DNA of 64,000 bases, from contig CAWZYM010000423.1 of NCBI GenBank assembly GCA_963966185.1, forward strand, positions 231,001-295,000. The letters are read 5' to 3'. The notes below the pieces were generated by a model that was not told the origin of the DNA, ran no database searches, and was given only the letters and a program-made list of their open reading frames with translations. The DNA is from Rhabditoides inermis. Taxonomy: Eukaryota; Nematoda; Chromadorea; Rhabditida; Rhabditidae. The translations under genes and the position numbers were made by a program. Positions 24,601 to 33,815 of the stretch are shown here, piece by piece (position 1 is the stretch's first letter; each line of letters starts with the position of its first letter).

Positions 24601-26563
24601 ATCAGGGATCAGCGCGGGCATATGCCTGAGGAGATTGCGGCGATCCGCACCTTCGACCCCTCCCTCCCCCTCCCTCCTCTCCGCCTTCCCCCAATGCCTG
24701 CCAATCTCACCAGGGTGGAGCGGCGCAAGTGGCCAGCCACTGCCCGCAGACTAGCCATGATGTAATAGAGAACCTACATAGCAGTATTATATCCTATACA
24801 AAACTAAGTATCTGGGAAATCAAATTGTATATTTTGTTACCGTACACTCGCACAATTGTATCCTCTAAATGTAATTGTGTATTGAATATATACATATAAA
24901 CCCTCACGCACCATGAACAACCATGATAAACACACCACAATTATATCAATCAATGTATTAGAAATCAAAACAAAAATATGAATGTGAAAAAAATAATAAA
25001 AAAACACACGGTTTCAAGTGAGTGTGCTTGTCCAACTCCTCGCAAATCGTTCACTGCATACCACGACATCTGAAAACGAAAGTTTGTACTTGATCACTTA
25101 TAAAATACACATACAAAGGAAGACCATCACTCTACCAACTCAAACTTGTAATGTGAACTATAATGTAAAACGGGATTGCGAACACGTAACATGTTTACCT
25201 GTACGTCTGCTTCATCCTCCTCGTTGCCTCCCATCTTCCTCCTCCTCGCCATCGGCGCCTTCTTGTTCTTGACCTGCACCAGAGTGTGCTTGTCGGCGTC
25301 GCACACCACATAGGCCCAACTGAACGGAAATCAAGATGTTTGCAACCTCATAAAACAAGTGAATGAAATCCAATTCAGGTAATAAAAAGTGTTTGAGAAT
25401 AGTTGGGTACAAACATTTGAAGAGCAATGACAACAAAACACACGTATCTCACCTCACCGAAGCTGTCCTGGTTGAACACGCCGGCGAGTGGCCTAGACAG
25501 CCGAAGCCAACCCCTAGAAAAAAAGATAAATGGAACAACAAATCGCGCATGTTGTCCTATCCTTGAAGCGAAATAAGCGAACAATACAACTTTGTTCATC
25601 TACTACGTTACGAGAACACTGTATATTCATTTTTCAGCGACTGCAAAATCACCTACTGCAAACAATTACATACAAAATGATTACAAGTTACTCGTACGCG
25701 ATGAACAACAATCGCAGCCGCATATACGAAAATTAAATTATTAAAAACGCAACAAACACAAAAAAGAAACGTAAAATTTTCGTATATCAGAAATCGAGTC
25801 AGCTGTTATCGATCGCGTGGGGCCCAACATTTATACGGGGGGCCCGCGGCGAGCGCAATGCTGCTAAAAGTCGTATGTGAAAAGAAGTTTGTATTTCTGC
25901 GGAGTATTTTGTAACACGTTCGGTGGACATGACAACAATTCTTGTCAGTGTGAAATTGCAATGCAAGATTTCTTGCTTTTTGCAAGAATTCTTGCAAAAT
26001 ACAACGATTCTTGCATTGCAACGGGGTATTGCATCGATGTTAGGTCAGCCCCGTAGTGTGCACCTTTTTCTCTCCCTCCCTCTCCCTTCCTCTCCCTCCC
26101 TCTCCCCCCCCCCCCTCTCTCCACTAACGTGGACTGCTGGCCGCATTCCTTCTTGACAGTGAACACCTCGCCGCCTGCCCTCGTCTCTTCGTCGTCCGCA
26201 ATGAAGACGACTCGCACCGCGGTCCACTCGTCCTTCTCACTCACTCAGCCACAACCACGAACCCACCTACAAGCATGCGCTCTTCAAGCGTCCTCAGATG
26301 GTTGTACCTTGACGAGAGAGAGATGGACAACACTCGATCAGCTTGCACCACGACACTTTCCTTGTCTGTCAGCTCTTTCACCACATATTGTGATACGGTA
26401 TAGTACCTGAAAACTCTCTCTCTCTCGCGCGCGCTCTCTCTCTCTCTCTATATATATCTCTATCTCTATCCTTCTTTCTCTCGCCTCACTTTCCGGACTT
26501 GTTGATGCGCAGCCCGTCCTCGTACAGAGTGAGACCAGCGATCAGGTCTTGTTTGGAGCTCAT
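21613..26563 (-). CDS. Unidentified small protein gene, split by a Harbinger element
   Basis: Minus-strand exons 26563-26490, 26239-26129 and 21793-21613 join in phase to 121 aa. The start is MSSKQDLIAGLTLYEDG. The middle exon has DEWTAVRVVFIADDEE, then a Lys/Glu-rich stretch. The last exon reads VAWSHVVIPLEDGDEL and ends in a basic, Ser/Ala/Arg-rich tail. I do not recognise the family; no membrane segment or signal peptide is seen. The last intron (26128-21794) contains the whole Harbinger element, whose left end lies about 10 bp upstream of the acceptor. The short intron sequence left beside the acceptor (CTACATGTTTAG) has almost no pyrimidine tract. The model rests on phase agreement at both junctions and protein-like composition. 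Confidence 0.55.
21805..22060 (+). repeat. Harbinger left terminal inverted repeat
   Basis: Pairs with 25797-26052. It contains small internal palindromes around CAAGAATTCTTGCAAAAAGC and a TATA-like GTATAAATA at about 22020, 150 bp upstream of the accessory gene start. Confidence 0.93.
22170..23285 (+). CDS. Harbinger accessory protein (ORF1)
   Basis: Exons 22170-22286, 22334-22507, 22565-22834, 22931-23017, 23057-23135 and 23215-23285 join in phase to 265 aa; introns are 39-96 nt. The N-terminal half (LASVGNDVNDFTSLEGPEFE, then a basic stretch) may fold. The centre is charged, with KRKSVDLTPSPEKVKTRRKE followed by an acidic run DFDDDK and SDNEDEQD. Harbinger elements usually encode a second, DNA-binding Myb/SANT-like protein that brings the transposase to the nucleus and ends. 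By position this is that protein, but the tryptophans of a Myb repeat are not seen. Its last 16 nt overlap the transposase start in another frame, so the two may come from one transcript by alternative splicing or reinitiation. Confidence 0.75.
23270..24765 (+). CDS. Harbinger transposase (HARBI1-like DDE nuclease)
   Basis: Exons 23270-23400, 23439-23529, 23583-23675, 23720-23808, 23862-23984, 24037-24116, 24155-24275, 24350-24451 and 24501-24765 join in phase to 364 aa, the usual length for this family. A helix-turn-helix-like segment (LGDSMGVSRTTAHQFV) precedes the catalytic core. The acidic triad is present: D155 in GLIDGTQIDI, D235 in LLGDAAF and E272 in RIGVEMGFG, followed by the typical KNLFRIF. 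Introns are tiny (38-73 nt). It cuts and joins DNA at the element ends. The first ATG lies inside the last exon of the accessory gene; M23270 is the first in-frame start after it. No stop or frameshift breaks it. Confidence 0.95.
25199..25513 (-). CDS. Possible third, antisense gene in the Harbinger element (partial)
   Basis: Two coding-like minus-strand segments lie between splice-like signals. 25513-25453 reads GWLRLSRPLAGVFNQDSFGE. 25319-25199 reads WAYVVCDADKHTLVQV, then a basic patch (APMARRRKMGG) and an acidic end. The inward TATA-like sequence in the right terminal repeat lies upstream on this strand. The two segments do not join in phase with the obvious donor, so the true structure is unresolved. 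They could instead be alternative exons of the host gene on the same strand; the first is in phase with the host donor at 26129. Function unknown. Confidence 0.35.
25797..26052 (-). repeat. Harbinger right terminal inverted repeat
   Basis: Near-exact reverse complement of 21805-22060, with scattered substitutions and small differences around the GGGCCC stretch. Carries GTATAAATG on the minus strand at about 25832-25840. Confidence 0.93.
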
Positions 26564-27142
26564 CGTCCGGCATGTGTATGAGCGCGCTCGCCGGCCCGTG
26601 CACTCTTTCTGCAGTGCATCTCGTCTTTTTCACACTGCACTACCGTGTATGGCAGTGTTCGGATCGCGTCCCTCCAATCAGCAGACTTGACGCGAGCAGT
26701 AGTCGATGCACCTAGAAGTAGTTACTGACAGGTGCGTGGTGATCTCAGGTCTACCGGTGTTTGAACGCGACAGTGGCGACATCGTCGAGGAGGCTCGTGT
26801 CATAACTCTATGAAAAACACACATCAAAATTATTTTTTAAACGTTTATTCTTAAGAACATTAGTTCACAATTGTTTTGTCACAAAACACATATTGATACA
26901 AAAGTCCATTTTAAATGTAAGAGTAAATAATTCAAGTTTTCAGGAACACATCAACGTCAAGTGACAAAGACGTTGACTACTATGAGACGAGACGCTATAA
27001 GACACACACTCGACACCACTAGCGTCTCACATAGCCGCAGAAGAAACGGGCGACTGGTTCTGGACAGGCTGCAGCTCCACCGCCGTCCGAACATCGTCCA
27101 ACACCGTGTGCACCTTTCACCGGCTGGAACGGTTCCTGCCCT

Positions 27143-28610
27143 CTAACCGCCTTGAAGTCGTCCTCTGATCGCAGTCCACAGCAACATCCTCGGTCCAGTT
27201 TCCAGTGGCTCCTGTCCTGATTAGTAAACAGCATTAACACTACTTGTGTTCCGCCGTACCTCGCAGAAAGTTGATAATTTCCTTTCCGAAGAAAGACAAG
27301 TTGTTCTTGGTGATGGTGTCGATGAACGACGTCGGTTTGGCGGCGAGCGTCACTTGAGTGAGACACAGCGGCACGACCAGCTCAAACACGCTCTTCGCAA
27401 ACGCATCAAAACATTACTGATAAGAACCAGTAAATGTTCATGTCTAATTGCGTACGTCGGAAGGGATGTCTTGAGCTCCTAGCAGGCGGTTCACTCCGGC
27501 TTGAAGGTCGAGACTAGCATCGTAGAAGTCGTTGTCGTTGTCGCACGCCGAGTGCCACAGGCTTGCCGGCTTGCCATCTCTCGCTTGGCCCGCGTCGCTC
27601 CACTCACTCACTGCTATCTCTAGCCCGGCTGAAATGCTCGTGTTAACGTCATAATCATATTTACGAACTGGACTCGGTGTACTACTTCTACAGTACAATC
27701 ACGCGAAATGTGAGCCGCGTGTGTCACGTGATCCATGATCTCGTTTCTCTCCCCACACTCCGCGTGAGACACACTATCTCATCACTGTTCACTCCTCTTC
27801 TATCGCTAGTGTTCTCCAGTCCTCACGCGTATGGACTCTCCGCAATCACACTCTCTCTGTCTCTGTCTTTCACATCGAGTCTCGATGGAAAGTCGACTTC
27901 TCCCTTTTTTGTCTTTCGCATGCTTCAGACGGAATGGATCTCGCGAGCAATTCTCACGATAAATATCACAGTCGGAGGTCAAAAATAGTTGGCGTGACAA
28001 AAGTGCTAAGTGTAAGTAGTTTAATCCAATGTAATTCGCTCACGGAGGAAACACTCCTGTCGGTTGCGGAAGGAGTCCAACACGTCTCTGAAGTACTTGA
28101 TCGATGTTGTGGCGAGGAGACCGACTGCGGGGTAGTTGTGGAAGAGGCAGTGTGCCAGCGCCTAGAACGATGCCACCATCAGATGAGACAACTCTTCAGT
28201 GCACCTTTTTGAGAGAGATATGGAGGCGGTCCGCGTGGCTGAGATAGACGATCGCCGCCGGCACCAGAAAGCGCTCCGCTCGCCGCGCGCACTCCCTCAT
28301 AGAGATGACGGCGATCGCGTAGATGGAATGCACGCGGTTCTGAAATGTGAAATAACTGCAGTGAACCCCGTGCCTCTCTATCAATCTGCATAGAACTCGT
28401 GTGTGATGGATGGTTCCGAGACTCGAGCATACCCGCAACACATCGTCACACCAGTTAATGCATTATAAAGCGTGACTATGTACCAGTGTTGAGTCGCGTT
28501 TCGCGTGGTTGACGAGCTTCTCGAAGGTCGCAGCATCTGGTCGATTCTGCTGCATCTGCTGCAGACACGTCGTGACCACTCTGTAAGTGGACGGGTGAGA
28601 TGTATAATAC

Positions 28611-28667
<57 letters not shown>

Positions 28668-29605
28668 AAGAGAAAGAGAGAGTACCGCGCAGCGTCAACT
28701 GTTGCGTCCGATTCGGGAATCAGTCCCTCCATGTCCTCGACGACCAGTCTGGCGCCACCACTTGCGAACTCGTCGTCTTCAGACATTAGCAGTACGAAGA
28801 AGCCGTCCCTGCAATCATATTGGGCTTTGACTTGAAATCAAGTCCTCTTGTCCCTGTCCGCCTTTCATCAAGTTTGCAATTATTATTATAGTGTGTTCCC
28901 TTTTCTGACCGATAAATTCGCACCGCTGGAGTATTAATGAAAAAGGCGATTGTTAAGTATGCATGTGTTCTATATAGTTGTCGCTTCTCGCGTCAGCGCG
29001 GTTGCTTTTCCGGTACGCACTTGGATCTCAAACTTAGGATATGTAATACAGTACTACTGTACATCTCTGAAGCTGTAATAGCGCTCCAGCGGCTCCGCGC
29101 AAGAATTATGAGGGAGAAACTTAAAAGTATAGAAACATCTGTCGAAAGATACTGAATCTCGTATCCCCCACTCCCTGTTACCTTTCCCTCATTCACTCTC
29201 TACTTCTTTTCTCGCTTTCCTTCTGGTGGTAATGTAACAACAACACTCTGCTTCTTCGCTTAGCTACTGCCTGCCCGGAGTCGAACTCTAGCCTGCACTT
29301 TCAACGATCGCAATCGCTAACCACAGTACCACTGCTGTGCACACCAGACGTGAAACAAATCGAACGATAGCAGGAAAGTACACTCGCTGACTGCCGAGAG
29401 AGAAGGTGCGCCTTTCCCATCCCCCCCCATTTTTAAGAGCCCCATACTCACACGACTTTGCCCACTGCGAACACATCCAGAAGCGTGTCGGTGTCGAGGA
29501 CAGCTGGAAACATGGAGAGGATGATCTGATTCCGTTCAAAATCCGTCTTCGCGCGGCGAGCGCTCGAAACAGCCGTGCGAACAGCAGCACGCGAAACTGA
29601 AGCAA

Positions 29606-29677
<72 letters not shown>

Positions 29678-30476
29678 TCACAGTTCCTACACACGCATTT
29701 TCCTGTTTTCAGTTCACCACGCCTTGCTAGCGTAGCGGGAACGCTCTCGCGTTGCAACAATGTATAGAGAATGTAAATGTAACTCACTTTGCTCATAATT
29801 TGCGATCTGTGCTTTGACATATGCGTTTGGCGACGACTGAAATCGTTTATAGACAGACGGAATACAGCAGAAAAAGAAACGCACTTTGCTCCCATGTTCT
29901 CTGTTCAGGACGAGCCTGGCGAGCCCGATCACCGTCGAGGAAGTGCCGCCCTTGTGGTGGTGTTTTTTCTATGTATCCGACAACTGCAATTGCGTACATT
30001 ATACTTTCTATATAATAACAATGTTAACTATGGTGTCTGACAGATTCGCTGTAGTGAAAAACCCTCTCATTTTTTTTTACCGTTTCAGAATGTTAAACGG
30101 AACGATCTCATTTCCCAGCGCTAACCAAACCATCTCTCATGCGTGCAATATGTACATAGATAAGCGATTCTGTATAAGCATTTGATTTGATCTTTACAAA
30201 TAGAAAATTTAAGAGAACGGTTATCTGTAGTGCTACCGGATCAGTCATCGAATTGCAAAAGTACCTTTATCATAGCGGCATAGCTCGTACTGCGAAATAC
30301 GTAGTTCGTTGATGACGTCAATAACTGATGTCAAAATAGTACTAAAGGATTTTTTTCGTATTAGTGCGACGCTCACAAAAACACACCTTGATGTAGACTG
30401 AAGCACCTTGTCGGGCGGATCCGGGGTAGAGTTGGCAGACCCAACGACCGACGTCTTCACGCGCCGAAAAAAACAT
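27143..30476 (-). CDS. Unidentified 12-exon gene, helical protein
   Basis: Minus-strand exons 30476-30387, 30324-30265, 29950-29885, 29836-29788, 29596-29452, 28808-28686, 28580-28484, 28339-28205, 28161-28044, 27628-27456, 27392-27260 and 27216-27143 all join in phase to 420 aa. The composition is mainly helical: TVIGLARLVLNREHG, MFPAVLDTDTLLDVFAVGK, AERFLVPAAIVYLSHADRL, NYPAVGLLATTSIKYFRDVL and SVFELVVPLCLTQVTLAAK. No catalytic motif, signal peptide or clear membrane helix is evident; an alpha-solenoid scaffold is possible. I do not recognise the family. The start (M at 30476) is the first in that frame after a GA-rich stretch, and further 5' exons cannot be excluded. Intron 4 contains a pure (AT)n tract and intron 5 a tRNA-like sequence. 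Confidence 0.65.
29267..29345 (-). repeat. tRNA-like sequence (SINE head or pseudo-tRNA)
   Basis: The minus strand has a box-B-like AGTTCGACTCC and, about 45 nt upstream, TGGTACTGTGGTTAGCGA, resembling a D-arm/box A. Acceptor-stem pairing is poor, so this is not a functional tRNA. Confidence 0.4.
29608..29672. repeat. (AT)n microsatellite
   Basis: About 32 AT units, only 12 bp upstream (on the minus strand) of the exon beginning at 29596, so the tract replaces most of the usual pyrimidine tract there. Confidence 0.97.
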
Positions 30477-30557
30477 TGGATATCGGACGATAATCAATCG
30501 ATAATCCTTCTCAATAGTATGAACGCGAGTGAAACGTAGAGTAAAGGGAGGTAAAGA

Positions 30558-30598
<41 letters not shown>

Positions 30599-30838
30599 GG
30601 AGAAAGAAAAAGTGCGAGAGAGAGAGAAGAAGTGAGAAAGAGAAAGAGAGAGTGAGAGTAGGAGGAAAAGAGAGAGAGAAAGAGGGAGCGAGCGGAGAGA
30701 GAGAGAGCGTGGGGGAGATAAAGCGGGGGGAGACGAGAGAGCGAGCACAGAAAAAAAACAAGAACATAAGTCATTAAAACAACAACAACGACAAAAAAAT
30801 GAGAGAAGATCGTCCCAGGTGGGGGTGTGTGAAGGAAT

Positions 30839-30912
30839 GAGCTTATTGGTCAAGGAATGAGCACACTCTGCGCTCATTGGTCGCTCAGCCCACTGTCTGT
30901 GCAATCTGATTG
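30839..30912 (-). promoter_or_regulatory. Cluster of CCAAT boxes, possible promoter of the gene at 27143-30476
   Basis: ATTGG occurs at about 30843, 30877 and 30908, i.e. three CCAAT boxes on the minus strand about 33 bp apart. The first coding exon begins 360 bp downstream on that strand. Promoter function is inferred only from the motif cluster and its placement. Confidence 0.35.
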
Positions 30913-31434
30913 GCCGAAGGCTCATGCCCCTTTCGCTCAGCCACTCTCACATCCCGCCTGCTTGGCTCTCTCACGAGCGCACGCTCTCTGCGCGTTCTTT
31001 TTTCCAGCCGAACACATGCCCCGCTTTTCGATCAGCCACTCTCTTTCTCTCTCTGACCGTCTGGTTCTCTCACTTGCGCACGCTCTCTGCGCGCGTTCTC
31101 TTTCTCGTGCGATAAGAGACTAGAGCCAGAATGGGCAGCCGGCCTGAAATCAAATCGATCGATCAGTGAGGAGGGGGCGAGTGAGAGAGCTCGGCAGTTA
31201 AAGAACGTGCGAATAGCGGAGGAGCAGAGTAGTGCGGGTGAGGCTGCTTTGATCTCTGTGCCTCCTAATTTTAACAGTAGTACTACCATTAACATAAAAT
31301 AATAAGGACGATCAGTTTAGCGCACTCGGCTCTGCAAAATTTCTTTCGTCTATTCGAGTCGTGCGAAAACACACTATACGTACCTACTATACACACTATA
31401 CGGATAGACGTAAGAAATTTGCAAAAAAATAGTA

Positions 31435-31512
31435 TCAACAGACGGACTCGAACCAGAGCCTCTCTTTTGGATAGGGGAACTCGCTATCCACTCGGACACC
31501 GAGGCTCTGGCA
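31435..31512 (-). repeat. tRNA-like sequence
   Basis: The minus strand reads GTGTCCGAGTGGATAGCG (D-arm/box A of the Ser/Leu type), then CTGGTTCGAGTCC (box B). The 7-bp acceptor stem does not pair, so it is a pseudo-tRNA or the head of a tRNA-derived SINE. Confidence 0.5.
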
Positions 31513-31619
31513 ACAGTTCGAAAACAGAAGATGTCATGCGCGGTATCAAAACTTTCGCGAGCCATACGTCACTTCCGGTCAGAGTTATGCGGCTGCATTT
31601 TTGGCTCCGACTCTCTACT

Positions 31620-32232
31620 CTATAGTGACTGCCTACAAACTAGCGTCGAGAGTTTGCGAGTTGTGGGGTGGGACCGGGAGATTAGGTCACGAGAAAGCGC
31701 ATTCCAGATTGCGAAGGTTCTGCTTAAAAAAGTGCTGGTACGGCCTGTGTGATCAAATGACGGAACAATTCTAAATTCATGAGAGCTACGAGTACGAGAT
31801 GGAATAATCGCAAAAAGACCATGATAGTCCAATATAGTTTTTGAGGGGATTACTTTGTGATTCACAAAGTAATTCACAACAAATTGTGAATGTATGTGAC
31901 ATAATTCAAGAATCGTCTATTTTCGAGAGTTTGAAGATTGAAAAGCTCAAGGCGTTGAGGATATGATAGGCTGAGCCCGATACGCTGACACACACGACGA
32001 TTATAATAGCGTTGTACCGTTGTATGCTCTCAATTAGGTTTACAGAAGCAACATCAGTAGGGTTCCAGAGCTCAGTGCAATATTCTAATTTACAGCGAAA
32101 ATAGGTTGTGTATGCGGTGATCAGTAGTGTGGGGTTTCGTGTTTTGTATGTGCGAAGAAAATCATTTATAGAATACAGGGTTTGTTGAATTATTTGTTTG
32201 AAGTGATCACGGAACAATAAGTTATTACTCAT
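31620..32232 (-). mobile_element. 5'-truncated LINE fragment (C-terminal part of reverse transcriptase ORF)
   Basis: The minus strand encodes, across one frame change, the region after the RT fingers/palm: YTTYFRCKLEYCTELWNPTD, then LIESIQRYNA, then FLSRTFAIWNALSRDL. The motif order LEYC-x-x-LWNP, then QR, then WN-x-L is typical of CR1/Jockey-type elements. There is an in-frame stop and no catalytic domain, so it is a dead remnant. Confidence 0.75.
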
Positions 32233-32339
32233 GAGAATACCAACTTCTTTGGCAGAATCTACTGGTTACAAATTTTCAATTTTATTCGACAATAACCAAC
32301 CACAAACACAAACAACTCAAAATGTGAACGAACTCCTAA

Positions 32340-32771
32340 AGAACCTCGTCATAGACAACGTTGAGGGGAGTCTGATTGGGGGCCTGCACCAGTGAGTCCC
32401 TGACGGGAACGGACACGGGGAAGTGCGACGTTCAGCTGACCGTGGCTAGGCAGCCAAAGTCCGACACGGGAGAAGGACTGGCCTTGCGCCTTGATGACAT
32501 GGCCAAGGCGAGCTTGAGCATCTTCAAACTCTCAAAAATAGACGATTCTTGAATGATGTCACTTACACTCACTATGTGATTATGTCCTTGTTCAATATCA
32601 TTGAAACCCCATTTATACCTGCCGTTTGTATTGCTCACTTTTTGTTTATAATTTCGATTTTTTTCCATGTTATCGGTAATAAACCTATCTATTGACAGGG
32701 AATGGCGAGCGCCGTAGCTTGAAGGGCAGATTGTTGTCGTCGTAGTTGAAAATGTGCGATGGGCGAACCAT
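32340..32771 (-). pseudogene. Broken small heat-shock protein gene
   Basis: The minus strand starts MVRPSHIFNYDDNNLPFKLR at 32771, behind a TATA box and two perfect heat-shock elements. After about 26 codons the alpha-crystallin domain is missing. A foreign stretch at 32692-32519 matches the LINE family next door in opposite orientation. The gene resumes with SFSRVGLWLPSHGQLNVALP, resembling the last strands of an alpha-crystallin domain, then in another frame PVSVPVRDSLVQAPNQ and a stop at 32340. The frame change lies in a CCCC run near 32415, so one C could be an assembly error, but the loss of the core domain cannot. Assignment rests on these fragments and the promoter. Confidence 0.65.
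32519..32692 (+). mobile_element. LINE fragment inserted in the heat-shock gene
   Basis: About 42 bp at 32519-32563 is the reverse complement of 31893-31933; both decode as SIFKLSKIDDS, then a stop. It is therefore a second fragment of the same LINE family, oppositely oriented. The rest is AT-rich and ends near AATAAACCTATCTATTGAC. Confidence 0.6.
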
Positions 32772-32820
32772 GTTCCATGTAGATCAATGATTGATTTGTG
32801 ATCTGGGGCGAGAAGCTGCC

Positions 32821-32827
32821 TTTTATA
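32821..32827 (-). promoter_or_regulatory. TATA box of the broken heat-shock gene
   Basis: Minus-strand TATAAAA, 50 bp upstream of the start codon at 32771. Confidence 0.7.
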
Positions 32828-32841
32828 GCCCCTGCTATGCG

Positions 32842-32856
32842 TTTCTGGAAAGTTCC
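32842..32856. promoter_or_regulatory. Heat-shock element 1
   Basis: TTTCTGGAAAGTTCC contains three contiguous alternating units (TTC-nn-GAA-nn-TTC), the HSF1 binding consensus, 15 bp upstream of the TATA box. Confidence 0.8.
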
Positions 32857-32967
32857 ACGACTTTCTGAAGAGACGCAGACAGACAGTCAGAGAGGGCGCA
32901 GACAGTCAGGGAAAATATCTGTATGGGTGAATCTCTAGCACGGTCACCTGATTTTCTTCCGTGGAAG

Positions 32968-32982
32968 CTTCTGGAAAGTTCC
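32968..32982. promoter_or_regulatory. Heat-shock element 2
   Basis: CTTCTGGAAAGTTCC repeats the same three-unit core 126 bp further upstream. Two perfect cores support a strong heat-inducible promoter. Confidence 0.8.
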
Positions 32983-33231
32983 AAAAAGTTGATTACGACA
33001 ACAGGCAACTCGAGAGTAACAGAAAAACAGTGAAAAACGGCTTAGAAGATTGATTTTTCTCACTGTAGTGTACTGTGGGATTACTGTTGGGTACCGTAAC
33101 CCACTGCGACATGATCCTCAACCCTTGAGGTGTTCATTGGTATAGGTGGTTGGGACCTCTGACCCTTTGGCGCGACAGGAGAGTCTGGACATACACACAC
33201 CACGTTAGCGCTTTATTAAGGAGTAGGATAA

Positions 33232-33468
33232 AGGCGTTGGAATACTGTGATGTGTTGTTTTGATTTTTCTTAAAGTAGTAATAGTGATTGAAAAGGGCTT
33301 CTATGCGGGGGTTTCCTATAGTCCCTTCTAGCCGGGAAAGTAAATGAACGAAGCTTGCAGGTGGATAATGAGGGTGAGAGAGAGGGGTGAGAGTGAGGGT
33401 GAGAGAGAGAGAGAGGTGCGGAGAGGTTGTCATGACACTATGATGACATGTGTAGGTGTGAGAATGAT
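33232..33468 (+). repeat. Dispersed repeat family B, copy 2
   Basis: Matches 20399-20580 in the same orientation, with a (GA)-rich expansion at 33370-33420 between the two conserved halves. Confidence 0.65.
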
Positions 33469-33738
33469 GCGAGTCTGTCTGAACCTAATTATTTCTGGAA
33501 GTTGCCGTGAAAGAAAAGGAGAAGGAGGGTTAACTTGAGCGGAAGAGCTTCCGGAGCAGAGCAGAGAGTGGAGAAGGAGAAGTGGAGCAGAGAAAAAGAG
33601 GAGAGTGGGAGAAGTGGACTCAGAACGTCGAATTGGAGCAAGTGCACTCTTTTATACACATGGGGGTTTTGAATACCACTCAACGTAAAACTCGTGTTTC
33701 GAGTTCCTCTCTATTTGTAGGCAAGTGCAGGGGTCGCG

Positions 33739-33764
33739 TCTCTCTCTCTCTCTCTCTCTCTCTC
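33739..33764. repeat. (TC)n tract at the 5' edge of the NeSL element
   Basis: About 13 TC units immediately before AGTTGCGCTCGTACG. The first good start codon of the retrotransposon lies 52 bp downstream. Confidence 0.8.
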
Positions 33765-33815
33765 AGTTGCGCTCGTACGCTGCCACTGGGCGGTTGGTTG
33801 ACCCAGGCAGTAATT

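Larger units (their letters stand above)
21805..26052 (+). mobile_element. Complete autonomous PIF/Harbinger DNA transposon
   Basis: 4248 bp, beginning GGGGCTGACC and ending GGTCAGCCCC, flanked by the 3-bp direct repeat GTA (21802-21804 and 26053-26055). Terminal inverted repeats run about 255 bp and match closely. Inside are an accessory gene (22170-23285), a DDE transposase with all catalytic residues (23270-24765) and possibly a third minus-strand gene (25199-25513). Both terminal repeats carry GTATAAAT pointing inward, so each can act as a promoter. Nothing disables the element, so it may be young or active. Confidence 0.93.

Noticed and set aside
31435..31512. Functional tRNA-Ser gene
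   Set aside because: Box A and B resemble a tRNA, but the acceptor and T stems do not pair.
33582..33815. Longer NeSL ORF beginning at 33582 (1992 aa)
   Set aside because: The extra 78 codons cross the (TC)n tract and are Ser/Leu-repeat or host-like. The element more likely begins after the tract, with M33816 as start.
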